Positions 44,475 to 56,230 of a stretch of DNA of 64,000 nucleotides are shown here, one piece after another. Source of the DNA: Beta vulgaris subsp. vulgaris (Eukaryota > Streptophyta > Magnoliopsida > Caryophyllales > Amaranthaceae). The stretch is taken from assembly GCF_026745355.1 (NCBI RefSeq), contig NC_079206.1:23282899-23346898 (forward strand). Reading direction: 5' to 3'. Both the position numbers and the translations under genes were made by a program. The notes below the pieces were generated by a model. It did no database searches. It was not told the origin of the DNA and was given only the letters and a program-made list of their open reading frames with translations. Each line of letters begins with the position of its first letter. Position 1 is the stretch's first letter.

Positions 44475-45809
44475 TGTTATTTCCCTAGGAACACTACAAG
44501 AGGGGGGTGAATTGTAGGTGTAGAAATAAACGTAACTTTTTGCGGAAATTAAAACTTAAACGAATAAACAAGCTAAAGGAACACAAGGGATTTTTACGAG
44601 GAAAAACTTCTTGGGCCCAACAAGAAGAAACAACCTCGACCACTAGGGATTTTAAACTCAACCCTTTCACTAATTAGGCCAAACAACTTTGTTACAACCT
44701 AATTCTAACTCGAGCCACACCTTGAGTTCCTAAACTCAAGTTCCTGAGCCACTGTTCCCTTAACAGCAGTTCCTCTCAACTTCACTCGAAGTTTTCTCAC
44801 ATCATACAAGCTTCACTCAAAGCCTTTCTCTTACAGAACTTCACTCAAAGTTCCCTTACCCCAAAAACCAAAATACAATTGATCGAAATAAGCTTAGTGG
44901 AATTAGAGTAAGAAGGCAAAGAACAAATGGCTATTATGAGAGAATGAAGGCACTGACACTTAATAGTTAAACTCACTTAATTACTTAGTCAGACACATTT
45001 GGAACTTATTAGACTTCAATATTTATAGTGATAATCAATAAGAACGTGGGAGTTAAAATCGAGTTCATGTTAATCCATTAACCCATGATGTTCCTTCCCC
45101 TAAGGAACACGTTTCCATCATGTCCCATGATCCCATGAACTATTGAACGTGGATAATGTTAGCACACTCCTAATAATAGGAGTTCCTTGAGCTTTATCCG
45201 AAAATCAGTTTAATATAAACTTTTATTATTAAAATGAATTTTAATCTTTAAGAAAATATATCTTTTAAATACTTCTAAAAACCGGATATATTTTTTATTT
45301 TTCCGAAAAAAAAATCTTTTCTAAAAAGATTTTCTTTTAAAACTGATTTTTATTAGTTAAAACTAATTTCCTATAATTTAGGCATGACTTACTCAATTAC
45401 ATTAATTTACCGTTATTTACTGCACACGCCTAAGTCTAGTTCCTTTTATTAATCAGTTCCTTTAACATATTTGTTAGTGCCACTTAGTTTGTTCCTTACG
45501 AAAGGAACAAACTCTCATTCTCAAATAAACTGCCACATGTTCCTTACCATTCTTCTTTGTTCCTTTACATTGGAACTAGAAAATAAAACGCCTAGCTTTT
45601 ATTCTTCTTGATCCAATGCTTGCTCCAGTATCAACTTATAGAAACTTCTTTACTTAGCCTTTGAAATCCTCTCTTGACTTCTTCCTTGACTTCGTATTCT
45701 CCAGTTCCTTTCATTGATACCTTAAAAATCATACACTTAAATAACTCATTAGTTCACTACTTGGTTTGCATCTTTGTTTCTTTGTCATCGTCAAAACTAG
45801 GATTCAACA
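44475..45809 (-). repeat. 5' LTR of Copia element B
   Basis: 1335 bp partner of the LTR at 35241-36571, with tips TGTTATTTCCC and AGGATTCAACA. Confidence 0.92.
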
Positions 45810-46258
45810 TATCATTTGTCAGAATTTTTCATCCCTGTTTTGCAAGCATCATTTGCATTTCAAGACCACTCTTGATCGTCGTTTGGACATACTGTCCCAA
45901 GCAGCACAGGGCATTTTTTTTTTTTTCTCCCCTCGCTTTGGCGCCAAATGAATTTCAACACATTTTTTTTCACTTTTTGTACTATGTTCAGTGGAAGAGC
46001 AAAAATTGCATGTCATACAGTGGCATTGCTTGAGCCACTGGTTTAATAAAACATATAGCGGCCCTTTTATACCATTGCTATATTATATATCATCAAGTTG
46101 TTTCTGGGAACACAGACTCGTACTATACAGAACTCAGCACCCATGATTTGTACAATTCCGCCTTTATATAAATAGTGTGCACACCGCAAAAGATATTGAA
46201 TAAAGTACAATAAGCTATACAACTTATTTTACAACAAAATCAAGTAACAACTGAAAAA
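45810..46258. other. 3' flank of the SH3P gene
   Basis: Contains a T-run (45916-45928) and ordinary AT-rich sequence. Plausibly it includes the 3' untranslated region and polyadenylation signals of the minus-strand gene starting at 46258. No other gene seen. Confidence 0.4.
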
Positions 46259-49200
46259 CTATAGCTGCTGCAGGTTGGCCCACGCTACATTGCCTTCTGA
46301 AACTTCAGCTAACCTTTGTACATAAGGGGAAGGAAAGCATCCTGTCTTACCATTGCATTCGCCTTTGCACCAACCACCGGGAATCACCTGAATACAGGCA
46401 ACAGAACCACCACAAAAGAAGAAAGATCAAGTCGATGATCTTTACAGTAATAAGTATGAAAGAAAAGTCACTGAAACGTTCATCAACTGAGGAAGACACC
46501 TGTTGCACCACGACAATATCATCGACTAACAGACTCAACTCCCCTTCAGCCTCAGCATCAAATGGGTGTACAACCTAATGATATACAGAGATAAGATATT
46601 ATCAATCTCAATTTAATCAGCTTAATCAATTTCATTATTATCAACTTAGTTTATGATTATAGTTTTTGACAGCAAAGAACAAATACTCCCTCTGTCTCAA
46701 AATTTACCGAAACAGCTCCTTATGCCTGGAGATCAAGGGAGTGAAAACTTTAGAAATAAAAAAATGTGGGAGGATGGATGCGGGGCTCATCTTTAAGGAA
46801 AAAGTAGAGAGGAAAAACTTACTACAAAATATGTTAATTGCGAGATATCCCAATGTGGGAGATGTTAACTTAATTGTCAGTTGTGAGACATCATGAAATG
46901 GAAGATATTAACTTAATTTTGAGAGAACCGAAAGTAGATGTTAATCAATTGTTGGACAAACGAAAGTAGAAGATGTTAGATGTGGGATGAAGGGAGTAAC
47001 AGTTGCTACATTGTTTTTCAGCAGATGTAGCAAAATAGTCAATAAGAGTCATGGAGGAGGACTTCAAACTGTTAATACTATTTGACCATTACTTTCATTT
47101 CCAAACATACATCTATATTAACAAAGAATTACTGACAAGTTAAGCAGCCTTACTTTTGCAACATAGCATGCACTGTCTTCATATTCTATGCAATGTTCCT
47201 TGCTTCCATTGGAATCAGTAATTCCTTCTGGTAATGATGACTGGCTCAATTGTTCAAGTTGAATCATCTAAGAAATAAGAATCAAATTCAACAAAAGACG
47301 ATGAAAATTTACTCTCCAACAAGCAAAGAAGAAAAACATAAACTTCGATTAAACTAAAAGCAATATCTTTTCTTCTTCTGTTGTATCATTAATTATAATA
47401 GTATCCTGTGTAGTTTTGGTAATTATGGTTGTTTCGGACTAATATTTACACACACAAAGAAGAAAAAACACAACTTCAGAAGAAAAAGGTGAGGACTTAA
47501 GCAAGAAGTATCACAATGAACATGTGAAATTTGTAGGATCATTTGCATGCATTTAACCCCCAGCTCTTCGTAATTCGATGCAAAGTAAAAGAGATAATTT
47601 ACAAACCTGATTAGCACCATGTTAATAGCATACACACGGTTCCCTCTAGGGTTTCTCTTTGGGAGAGTTTTTTCTCTCTAGGGTTTCTCCTTGGGAGGGT
47701 TTTTTCCTAGCCTCCGTCGCTAGGTTTTTCTTCTTTTTTGAAGGTTTTTCCTTCATTCTTTCTTCTTTCTCTTTGTTTTTTCATCACTTTTCTTCTTGGT
47801 CTCAATTGTGAATCTTTGTAGGGGCTTCCACTGGTGTTCGTACCGGTGGTAAGCCCCAAAAACATTTTTAATTGCTTCCAATAAGTATATCCCATCATTA
47901 AGATGGTATTTATTTTAGGATGTTCCATTTCTTTTTTTGTTCGTCTAATGAAGAAGGAAGATCTAACAATCACTATTCTCTGTAAGAATCTAGAAGACCA
48001 CGGAAGTATTTTCACCCAAACGACTATGCATTAGCGGAAGTTAAGCCGAATCAGGGCGAACTCACAGATTGTATTGCTTCAGATGAAGTTTTTTATTAAG
48101 GCTATTTTTTATCAAATCTGTGATGTATCTAGTTCTAAGGTGTTATATACCTATGTTGGAATTTTCGATTTTTCAAGAATTGATTGTAAGTGCCGTTTGG
48201 CTATCCCTTATCAATGAAATTATTTTTCTTCCTGTCAAAAAAAAAAAAATTTACAAACCTGGGCAAGCAACTTCTCCAACAATGAAAGAACATTGAGATG
48301 ATAAGATCTTTCAGCTTTCATCTGCAAGTTTCACAACCCAAAACTATAATTATTTATCAAGAACCTTGAACCTTCAATAAAGATCAGGTAAGGAACATAA
48401 AATTCAATGATTGAGTTGCTCCAGAAGTATATCAGCTAAATATCACTGAGAATTTTCTATAAATCAAACCAGATCAAAGTTTCTTTGAAAGTCTAAAATT
48501 AGGCTCAGAAATCCAGAGCACTTCATCTGTAAAGAGGTTACAACTCTAAACCCCAAAGGAAAAGGGTCTATTGACCCCTGCCTGAAATTTGTTTTTTTAC
48601 AATAATAGCAGATCACTCATGAGCTAACTACTTAAGTTTTAGTAGATGCCACAATAATTCTTTATATGTTGTCTCAAGAAAAGTGCATTAGGAACTCTAC
48701 AATGAAGATAGGCGCACGGTCATATATGATTATTGAAGTCAGAAGCCTTAACTCTTAAAAACATGATCCATATGCTATTATGTTTTTTCATGCCTATTTC
48801 AGTGGCTGCTAAAATAAAAAGTCCAAATACCAAGGCTTCCTCTTAAAGCATGTTTCATAAATTTTTTTTTCTTTCTTTCCTAGGAAGTCCATATATGTTT
48901 GCTCCATTTCTTTATATAATAAGTTTTTCCTCTATTTTTTCACCCTCATTTAAATACGTGTGAAACCCGCAAACAAGGAGGGATGGATGGAGTATATTTG
49001 AGGGGAGAGGTTAAAATATAAGCATGAACATTGAGTAGGCCAATTGACCAAATTGGTAAAAAAGTGATACTCAATGACAATTTGGTAAAAGAATTGCTCT
49101 AGCGACAAATTGGTAAAAAAAAAATAGAGCGCCATCGCGACATTTAGGCCAAAAATTTTCTATAATTTTCCGATTTCATCAAAACGTGCACTTTATAAGA

Positions 49201-52200
49201 TTTTATTTCGAATTAGGTAAAAATGTGTAGTGACAAGAGAAGTTAATTTGATAAAAACACAGAAAATCTATATAAAAGGCACGTAAATGCACGTATTGAA
49301 TGTTGATCAAGCTGGAAAATTATAGAAAATATGGCCAAAATGTCACTAGGAATCCATTTTAGTTACCAAATTGTCGTCAAAACTCAATTTACTTAAATGT
49401 CATCTGAGCTCTTTTCTTTTAACCACATTGTCACTGGATCTCAAATTTTTTTACCAATTTATCTTTAAAGCAAGTTATTTTTTTACCAAATTGTCGTTGA
49501 GGGTCAATTTTTTTTACCAATTTGGTCAATTCGCGCATTATACATTTCACGATAAATTATGTTATCAAAAATGGGTAAGAACGAAGTATACCATAACAAC
49601 AAGGTGTTGGAAAGTCATCTTTTGCTGTTGAGCCTCAACTGACAGCATAGCAGATGTTGCTTCTTTTCCAAGTGCCATCAATCTATATTTAAGCTCATCC
49701 AACTTTTCCTCTGCAAGATGAAGCTTGTTGAAAATTTCCTCAGATTTTGCTCCCTCAGTGGACTTTGATTTCAGTCTTAGTACATCAGCTGCCTACTGAG
49801 AAGACAAATATAAGATTCAGAATGAACGTCGACTGAGAACTATAACTAACATCATTACAAGGGGGAAGAATGTGACTAAAACACCTACTTCTCATTGACT
49901 ATGGGAAGTAATTATCTAAGAGAGAAATTACAACCTGAGCTTCCACTTCCTGCCATAACTTATTATATCGGCGAATCAGAAGCCTAGCGTCCTCAAGCTC
50001 AGCGCTTCTTACTAGTGTTCGCAATGGCTTACAGACCTAGATAATCAAAATCAAACAGCGGTTAACATATAAGAAAATCCTTGCTGTAATAGCTATTTTC
50101 TTTTGCTATTGCAATAAAGATCATTGACAAAAAAGCACCTTAGAACCAATAAATTCAAATTAATTAGCAAGGACTCTTCACTCAATTGAGTAGATAATGA
50201 TGTCCGAAAAGCCGACTTAAATAAGTGACCTTCTAGCCTGATCATTGAACATGTCCTTACTCTCTAGTATGGGGACCTATGCGGCTATGCTTATATGTGA
50301 ACGTGATAACACCGAACCACCAAAAATCATAAAATTCTTATATTAGCTTCCAAAAGCTCTGACCAACAAAAATAAAGTCAAAATATTACCTTTTCACTAA
50401 AAACTCTAAGCAAAGTCCCCTTCTCTTCTACCATTGAATTGCGAGCAGTACCAACACGCAACGCAGTTTCTGCCAGAGGAGAAGTACTACAATGATTTTC
50501 AGTCTCGTATCTGGAACAGTCTTCAGCAAATTTTCTCTCTGCATAAGGAATAGAAAAGTCTTAAAAAAGTCACATATAAATAATCAAGAATGCGAAGGTA
50601 TAAATAGGCTCACCAATTTCAATTTGCTTTGAAGTCACTGACATAATTCCTTCAATACCTTGTACTATATCCTTCTCAAAATGCTAACCACAAAACAAAA
50701 TCATAAGCAGCAATGATAAGAATCTAAAAGTAATTTTGCTGATGGAAATGCTTTTGATGGTCCTCCGTCGAATGGAAGATCACTTCATCAAGAGGTGAAT
50801 ATATTGTACCTTGGCAGCTCTTGTAGATGTGTACAACTTTTGAAGTTGGTCACGGCATGCAATCTCCGCTTCATCTACCACAAATGCTTCGTCACCAAAA
50901 TGCCCTAACTGTCTTAAAAGAGCCTGTGGAAGATGGCCTCAGTATACGGTGATTGCTAAATGCTAATTGATAGAATGCGACGTGCACAATGATTCAGCTA
51001 AACAGCACAAGTGTGCACCAACTGCAAGCCCTTCAAAATCATAGAACTTTTCTAGACTACAAAAAAGTTGGTGGTGCGCCCTTTTGTTTCCAGAATAATA
51101 AGCAGCATTTGACTTTTTTAGTATGTGAGCCTATCATCTTTGAAACAATGTCTTGTTTATAACTTTAAAACAACCTTACTAGGTTTATATTTGTAAAATA
51201 CCTTCATAAAATCATCTTTTTATTACTTTCACATATATAATAATGTTGTTTAATGGTCAAAGTTTGTTAAAGAAAAAGTCAAATGAGCTCTATAATATTG
51301 AATTAAAAGAGTATTAACAACTTAACATTCTTTTTTCTCTGACTCAAAATCAGAATCAATGACACAATGCAACCAAAAATTGGCTTTGTGTGGGATCCTC
51401 CTTCCAAAAATTACTGTTCATACAACTGCTACTTATTATAATTCATGAGAAAAGAATTAACTGTAAGATGGTTGTTAGATAATGTAAATTAAATATTTGT
51501 TAATATTTAATTTACATTATCTAACAATGGTATCTGCAACAGTATGTCACCAATCTTGTTACATGTCCAGTGACTTTCAATAACCAGGTTGTGCTTATAC
51601 CATATGCCTTGGAGTACATAGCTTTTATGTACACCCAAGGCTGAAGGATATCTTTTCAAATGAGTATGTGTGTACTTAATCTGCAAACGAGTATATCAAA
51701 TAAGAATGATAAGTTTTCCAGATGCTGATTACATTTATTTGCAAATGTGTATATTGTTATATATGGAAAACATATATTGTCCACGTATCAGTTTAGCGAT
51801 TCTTGTTGTTATACAAATGTGACGATGATTTGTGAATATCTTGAAAATGATCTTTTGTCCATACTTTCAAAATGAGTATTCGATGGTGTTATATTGTCTA
51901 AGTTGACCGCGCAATGATTATACTATAGGGAAAAGAAATTCTAACTCTTATACTCATTTGAAGTTTACGGAACTTATTTCATCATACTCTTGTTGTCACC
52001 TGAGAATTTTCATACTCATTCAAACAATGCATCCACATTTGAACTAAGACACACTCAATTCAACAAATGCATACTCATTTTGACTATTTGCAGACTCATT
52101 TGATCACATACATATTCCTTTGAAAAAATACATACTCATTCGATCTGATAGATATTCAATTGAAACAAATGCATACTCATTTGGCCTTGGGTGTACATAG

Positions 52201-52800
52201 AGCTATATACATCTTCTCTTTTCTCATATAATTGTCATGTTTGACTTTCACAGCCTGTTTCTCTCCCATGAACTACTTTGAATTGACCATATGGTTGACT
52301 ACATAATAGTACAAAAAAATAAAAAAAAATTGATATTATTTAAATCATAGTTAAGATGATTTTAGTAAAACCAAGGTCATAATATTTTGATATTCATATA
52401 ACTGAGAATCTTCAGCCAAATACTTACAAGTTTGACCCAAAAAAGTCGAACAGGTTAATTATTTGAGTATACCCACCGGATAGACTACCCACCATTGATA
52501 AAGACGTGTTGACGATTGTGGTAATGGAATCCAACTCACATAATTACGAGAGAGTATAAATTTTAATTCCAAGAACTCAACCAAACACTAACCCAGATCA
52601 TAAATAGCTGGATGATCATAATAACAGGTCAAAAAGCAATCATACACAGTAAAAATTATAAAGAAGGGTAATTAATTACAGCTATCTCTACTAATTACTG
52701 GGAAAATTCTTGAGAAAGATCAAAACTTTGAGAAAATTACCTGTTGTTGCCTGGATACTTGCTCTCTAAACTTGCTAGCTTGCCTTTTAATGGCTTCCAT
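46259..52800 (-). CDS. SH3P: SH3 domain-containing protein, SH3P family (BAR + SH3)
   Basis: Ten coding exons on the minus strand: 52741-52800, 50810-50923, 50614-50683, 50390-50538, 49935-50036, 49592-49792, 48259-48321, 47154-47267, 46500-46574, 46259-46387. All borders are GT-AG, the frame is unbroken, and the product is 358 aa, near the length of Arabidopsis SH3P2/SH3P3. It starts MEAIKRQASKFREQVSRQQQ, the family N-terminus. Residues 1-250 form the BAR-type coiled-coil domain (QKLYTSTRAAK; SVEAQQQKMTF; MKAERSYHLNVLSLLEKLL). Residues 292-345 are the SH3 domain (VVHPFDAEAEGELSL, GGWCKGEC, FPSPYV). Known family members bind membranes and phosphoinositides and act in clathrin-coated-vesicle traffic and autophagosome formation. 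Introns carry several transposable elements, but no exon is damaged. Confidence 0.93.
46686..46996. mobile_element. Stowaway-like MITE in SH3P intron 8
   Basis: Starts CTCCCTCTGTCTCAAA and ends GGGATGAAGGGAG. TA flanks at 46684-46685 and 46997-46998. TIR pairing is weak beyond the outer ~10 bp. Confidence 0.65.
47610..48247 (+). mobile_element. LINE-type retroposon in SH3P intron 7
   Basis: About 638 bp ending in poly-A (48238-48249), preceded by CAATGAAATTATTTTTCTTC. Flanked by a 14-bp direct repeat AATTTACAAACCTG (47596-47609, 48248-48261). It begins near CTCTAGGGTTTCTCTTTGGG repeats typical of plant LINE 5' regions. No RT domain, so it is a short internally deleted or non-autonomous copy. 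The right repeat contains the exon 7 splice donor. Confidence 0.82.
49042..49531. repeat. Foldback element in SH3P intron 6
   Basis: Left arm AATTGACCAAATTGGTAAAA, right arm its inverted match ending TTACCAATTTGGTCAATT. Both arms contain further internal copies of ACAATTTGGTAAAA spaced 30-40 bp. The arms also share AATTTTCTATAATTTTC near the centre. About 490 bp, possibly Mutator-like; no target duplication could be confirmed. Confidence 0.65.
51472..51527. repeat. Perfect hairpin in SH3P intron 1
   Basis: 26-bp arms (51472-51497 and 51502-51527) that are exact inverted copies, separated by a 4-base loop TGTT. The arms start TTGTTAGATAATGTAAATTA. In intron RNA it would form an uninterrupted AU-rich stem. 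Confidence 0.9.
51613..52212. repeat. Foldback repeat with AAATGAGTAT motifs in SH3P intron 1
   Basis: Ends pair as inverted repeats (TATGTACACCCAAGG near 51628 and CCTTGGGTGTACATAGAG near 52185). Inside are many copies of AAATGAGTAT or its complement ATACTCATTT, about ten between 51655 and 52175. No coding. Precise borders uncertain. Confidence 0.6.
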
Positions 52801-53396
52801 GCCAATCTCTTTAAAAAATAAAAAGAAAAAACCCTTTAGCTTAAGCTCTGTTTGGTTTCAAGTATGAAACCCTTAAGATGGAAAATTTAATGCTATTAGA
52901 ATTATGTCCTTAAAAGTGATAAAAAGGTTTGAATTTGACAAAGACATTTATTTTTCCAAGTTGGGATTGGGGTGGAAAAGTTGGAAAAGTGAGGAATTAT
53001 TATTGAAAGTGGAATGGTGTATTAGACTTTTTCATTTGTAAAGATTATGGGTCAGGAATGAAATTGGAAATATATAAAAAAAAAAATTAGTTCTCGAATG
53101 TTGCAACTATTGGATCAGGTGTCCAACCTCTGTAAAGGAAAAGGAGATTCTCACTTCTCTAGTCTAATGCAGCCAAGACTAATTGTATGGGACGGCCGGC
53201 AATTTGACTATCTTCTTTTTTTTAATGATTTTATTTCTTGATTGTTACATTTCAATGTTAAGATCATTTTCAAGTTTAAATTGCCACCCCAAGCTATCAA
53301 ATAGTATCCTTTTTCATTATTACAACTAATTTTTAGGCTCTAACTATATCTCGGATATTCATAATTTTCATTTATTAGCATTATGTTGAAACTATA
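52801..53396. promoter_or_regulatory. Upstream region of the SH3P gene
   Basis: AT-rich sequence upstream of the minus-strand ATG at 52800, and the expected place for its promoter and 5' UTR. No TATA box in a convincing position. A purine-rich stretch lies at 52808-52830. Nothing else identified. Confidence 0.35.
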
Positions 53397-53649
53397 CTCC
53401 CTCCGTTTCAAAATATAAGTCGTTTAAGGTTTTTGCACATAGATTAAGAATTTAGTTAATTTTAGTTAGATTTGCATGGGTAATAAGAATTGACATTAAA
53501 TATTGTATTGATAATACAAAATAACCTATAAGCTTATCTTGATAATATAAAGTTGCATTTAATCTTACATTGGTATTGTAGAATGCCTTATACTTCATTT
53601 TGAAACAAATTCTTTTAGCTAAAATGGTTATAATTTGAAACAGAGGGAG
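53397..53649. mobile_element. Stowaway MITE (253 bp)
   Basis: CTCCCTCCGTTTCAAA at the left, TTTGAAACAGAGGGAG at the right. TA flanks (53395-53396, 53650-53651). It lies 0.6 kb upstream of the SH3P start. Confidence 0.88.
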
Positions 53650-53654
53650 TAGCA

Positions 53655-53840
53655 CCTAACATTACTTGGTTTAGTGATTAAGACTTTAGCATACAAACTT
53701 AAGGTCATGAGATCAAATCTTATAACATGTATTTTCTAATTTTTTTTTAAGTGTATGTGGAGTACATAAAGTCAACACTTTAAGGGATAGCGCCACGTGG
53801 CACAGTTCCTTGTTGAGAAACGTTTTTTAATATATTAGTA
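53655..53840 (+). mobile_element. SINE-like repeat
   Basis: Resembles the interrupted copy at 55785-55804 plus 58788-58965: AGTGATTAAGACTTTAG, GAGATCAAATCTTATA, GCGCCACGTGGCACAGTTCC and a terminal TTTTTTAATATATT. The first 60 bases look tRNA-derived, with A-box and B-box spacing, but decayed. Confidence 0.55.
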
Positions 53841-54040
53841 CTAGCTTTTAATGCACGCGATGTGTGCTACGACATTTCCCCCAAAATCAAACCACTACTC
53901 TTCCAATTACCATATTCATATTTTTGAATTTCACGCAATATTTTTTCTCTCTATTCAATTGAACATCATCTTCATCAATTTCCCCCAATTCAAACCTCAC
54001 ACTCGATTTTTTCTCTCTATTCAACTGAGACTGTCGATTA

Positions 54041-54406
54041 TTCCCTCCGTCCCATAATATAGTGCTCACTTCTCATTTTTCACAAGAATTAAGGAAAATG
54101 GAAAGATTTTTAGGATTTCACAAAAATATATATTTAAGTAAATGTTTATTGGGTATTTTTGTCTTGGAACTAGTTCTTTTCTTCTTTTTCCTTTAAAATA
54201 AAATGAAAGAGCAATAAATATACCTTGAAATGGTGTAAAATAATAAATAGAGGCACATATTTTAAATGAAAGTAGGGATATTTTGGAAAGTTTCATGTAG
54301 AAATGAAGGATAATTTCGTCCAAACATATTGATAAAAAAGAAATAGGCACAACATTTTGGGACACCCAAAGAGGAATGCAAGCACTATATCATGGGACGG
54401 AGGGAG
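54041..54406. mobile_element. Stowaway MITE (366 bp)
   Basis: TTCCCTCCGTCCCATAATAT at the left, ATATCATGGGACGGAGGGAG at the right. TA flanks (54039-54040, 54407-54408). Confidence 0.9.
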
Positions 54407-55540
54407 TATTAGCTAAGGATTATCTCAAGCAAGTTGCAGAGTTGGTTTTGGCGGTCATGGAATTGGCTTTCGCTTAACCCGTCATGGAATGTCGAGCTTG
54501 TTTGCGATCATGGCTCAAGCTCTGCAGTTTATGTTTAAATTCGATTATCGACACAATTTTTTGATTTTAATATATGGGTTTAAGTATTTTTTTTTTATTT
54601 CCCCCAAATTCGAGTTCTCATAATATGTCTCAATTTTTTTTAATATTTGGGCACGAATATTAAAGTTATATCAACGAAATATGATTTTTTTATTTTAATA
54701 CATGGGTTTAAGTATTTTTTTCTCAAATTCTTTTTACTATGTGGGCACAAAAATAATTCGAGTTCTCATATTTTCTCTCAATTTTTTTCATATATAGGAC
54801 ACAAATATTAAAGTCATTTTCACGAAATTACATTTTTTTCGACCATTTATGATGTAAATTTAATTTGAATTTTAACTATCTTCGAATGAAATTTAAATAA
54901 ATAGTAATTTAAGTTAAATTTTTTTTTTAAAAAAAAAATATAATAAACACATATTCGTAAGAGTTACTATGTTTGAGTTTAATTTTACTCGGATATAGTA
55001 CATATTTTTAAGATTTATTGACCATAGAACAGCACACATAATTTTTTTTTCAATAACGAAATGCGTACCTGATTAAGCTCCAATTTATGAAGAGAACTGA
55101 TCTTTTTTTGTTTGGAGTTTGTAACTGAGTTTGTGTTATGGAAAAATTGATTTGAGAGGATGTTATGCCGTTTAATTTTTTTTTGTTATTGTATGTATTA
55201 TTAATGCTTGGTAAGTTCTTGATTATGAATCTTTTTTATTGGCAAATTTATATGATTGAATCTTATATGAGTTGATTGGGTTTAACTTTGATTTGATTGA
55301 TACTTTTGTTTTGGCAAGTTTATGCATGGAATTGGGGTTGATTAGGTGGCTAGAGGGGCATTTAAGTAAATTTCAAGGAGGACACCATTGCTCCCCCTTG
55401 GCCTATATAATAGAGATAAGCTAGTTATTGTCCCGGACCATACACCTCAGATTATTTAATGACGTACATTCGAATTCTTCAAAAATAGAAATATATGTCT
55501 TTAAATTATTTTTTTCCCCCACAAAGACCAACATGAGCAT
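54407..55540. other. AT-rich intergenic sequence
   Basis: No gene seen. TTTAATGCACGCGATGTGTG (53848-53867) and a closing CTATATAATAGAGATAAG (55402-55419) resemble ends of common plant dispersed repeats, possibly Helitron-like, with the MITE at 54041 inserted. The evidence is weak. Confidence 0.3.
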
Positions 55541-55544
55541 TATA

Positions 55545-55740
55545 GTGTAGTTGGTTAGTGCATTAGCATAACAAATGAGAGGTCATGGTTCGAGTCTTGA
55601 AACACACATTTTTATGGTTCAATGTGTCATTTGATTGTGTGGAGGAGGGGAGAGTACATGTGGCAGCATGACATTTGTTTGTCTTGAGTTTTAGATGTAT
55701 ATTGGTTATTAGGCCCGGGCTATGTCTCGGGAAGAAAAAA
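55545..55740 (+). mobile_element. tRNA-derived SINE
   Basis: A-box-like TAGTTGGTTAGTG (55551-55563) and B-box-like GGTTCGAGTCT (55588-55598), at the spacing of a tRNA-derived Pol III promoter. A non-tRNA body follows (GAGTACATGTGGCAGCATGACA). It cannot fold as a tRNA, so it is a SINE, not a tRNA gene. Confidence 0.65.
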
Positions 55741-56220
55741 TTTCATTTATTAATATAATACTTTATGATAAAAACACTAAATACAACTTAGTCTAGTTGT
55801 TAAGTGTAATATCCCGAAAATTTAAACTTGCTTAAATTAAATAATAATAATTAGTGGTTAAATTTTTTTCTTTAATAATAAGTTATGTTAGATGATGTCA
55901 TTAGTTAAAGTAAGAAAAACAAATAAATAACAAATTGATGGCCTAAAAAGGAAAAGAAAAAGAGAAAAGAAAAGAAAAGAAAAGAAACAGAAGAATTTGA
56001 AGAAAAACAGGAAACGTCAGTTTCTCCTCCTTCGACCCATTTCAGTTTTCCTTCCACAAACAACCCACCCATGGATTTCTAAATCCAAAATGGGTTTCTT
56101 GCACAATATCAAATTCATCTTCAAATAAAAATTCACAATCAACCCAAATAACTCAACAACCCATTTTATCCATTCAATTTCACCAATCCAATTGGGAACA
56201 ATTGAAGCTCAAACAATGGC

Positions 56221-56230
56221 TATATATACC
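56221..56230 (+). promoter_or_regulatory. TATA box of the solo LTR
   Basis: TATATATACC about 110 bp upstream of the GC-rich leader. Confidence 0.5.

Larger units (their letters stand above)
35241..45809 (-). mobile_element. Sirevirus-like Copia element B (10.6 kb)
   Basis: Two similar LTRs (35241-36571, 44475-45809) bound it. On the minus strand the order is 5' LTR, PBS, gag, protease region, integrase, RT, RNase H, a 3-kb extra region, PPT and 3' LTR. Flanks GATCA (35236-35240) and TATCA (45810-45814) are a target duplication with one change. LTR length, total size, gag features (CHKCG then FIKECPLW; ANLCLMA) and the long region after RNase H point to the Sirevirus lineage. Frames are broken, so it is not autonomous. 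It lies 450 bp downstream of the SH3P gene stop. Confidence 0.9.

Noticed and set aside
35241..45809. CRISPR-like array from the repeated GTTCCT words
   Set aside because: The hexamers are short, irregularly spaced, in both orientations, and inside a plant retrotransposon.
48950..49040. Another Stowaway MITE ending GGAGGGATGGATGGAGTA
   Set aside because: Only a right-end-like word is present; no matching left end with a TA target could be found.
55545..55620. tRNA gene
   Set aside because: A- and B-box-like words are present, but no acceptor, anticodon or T-arm pairing is found, and a SINE body follows.
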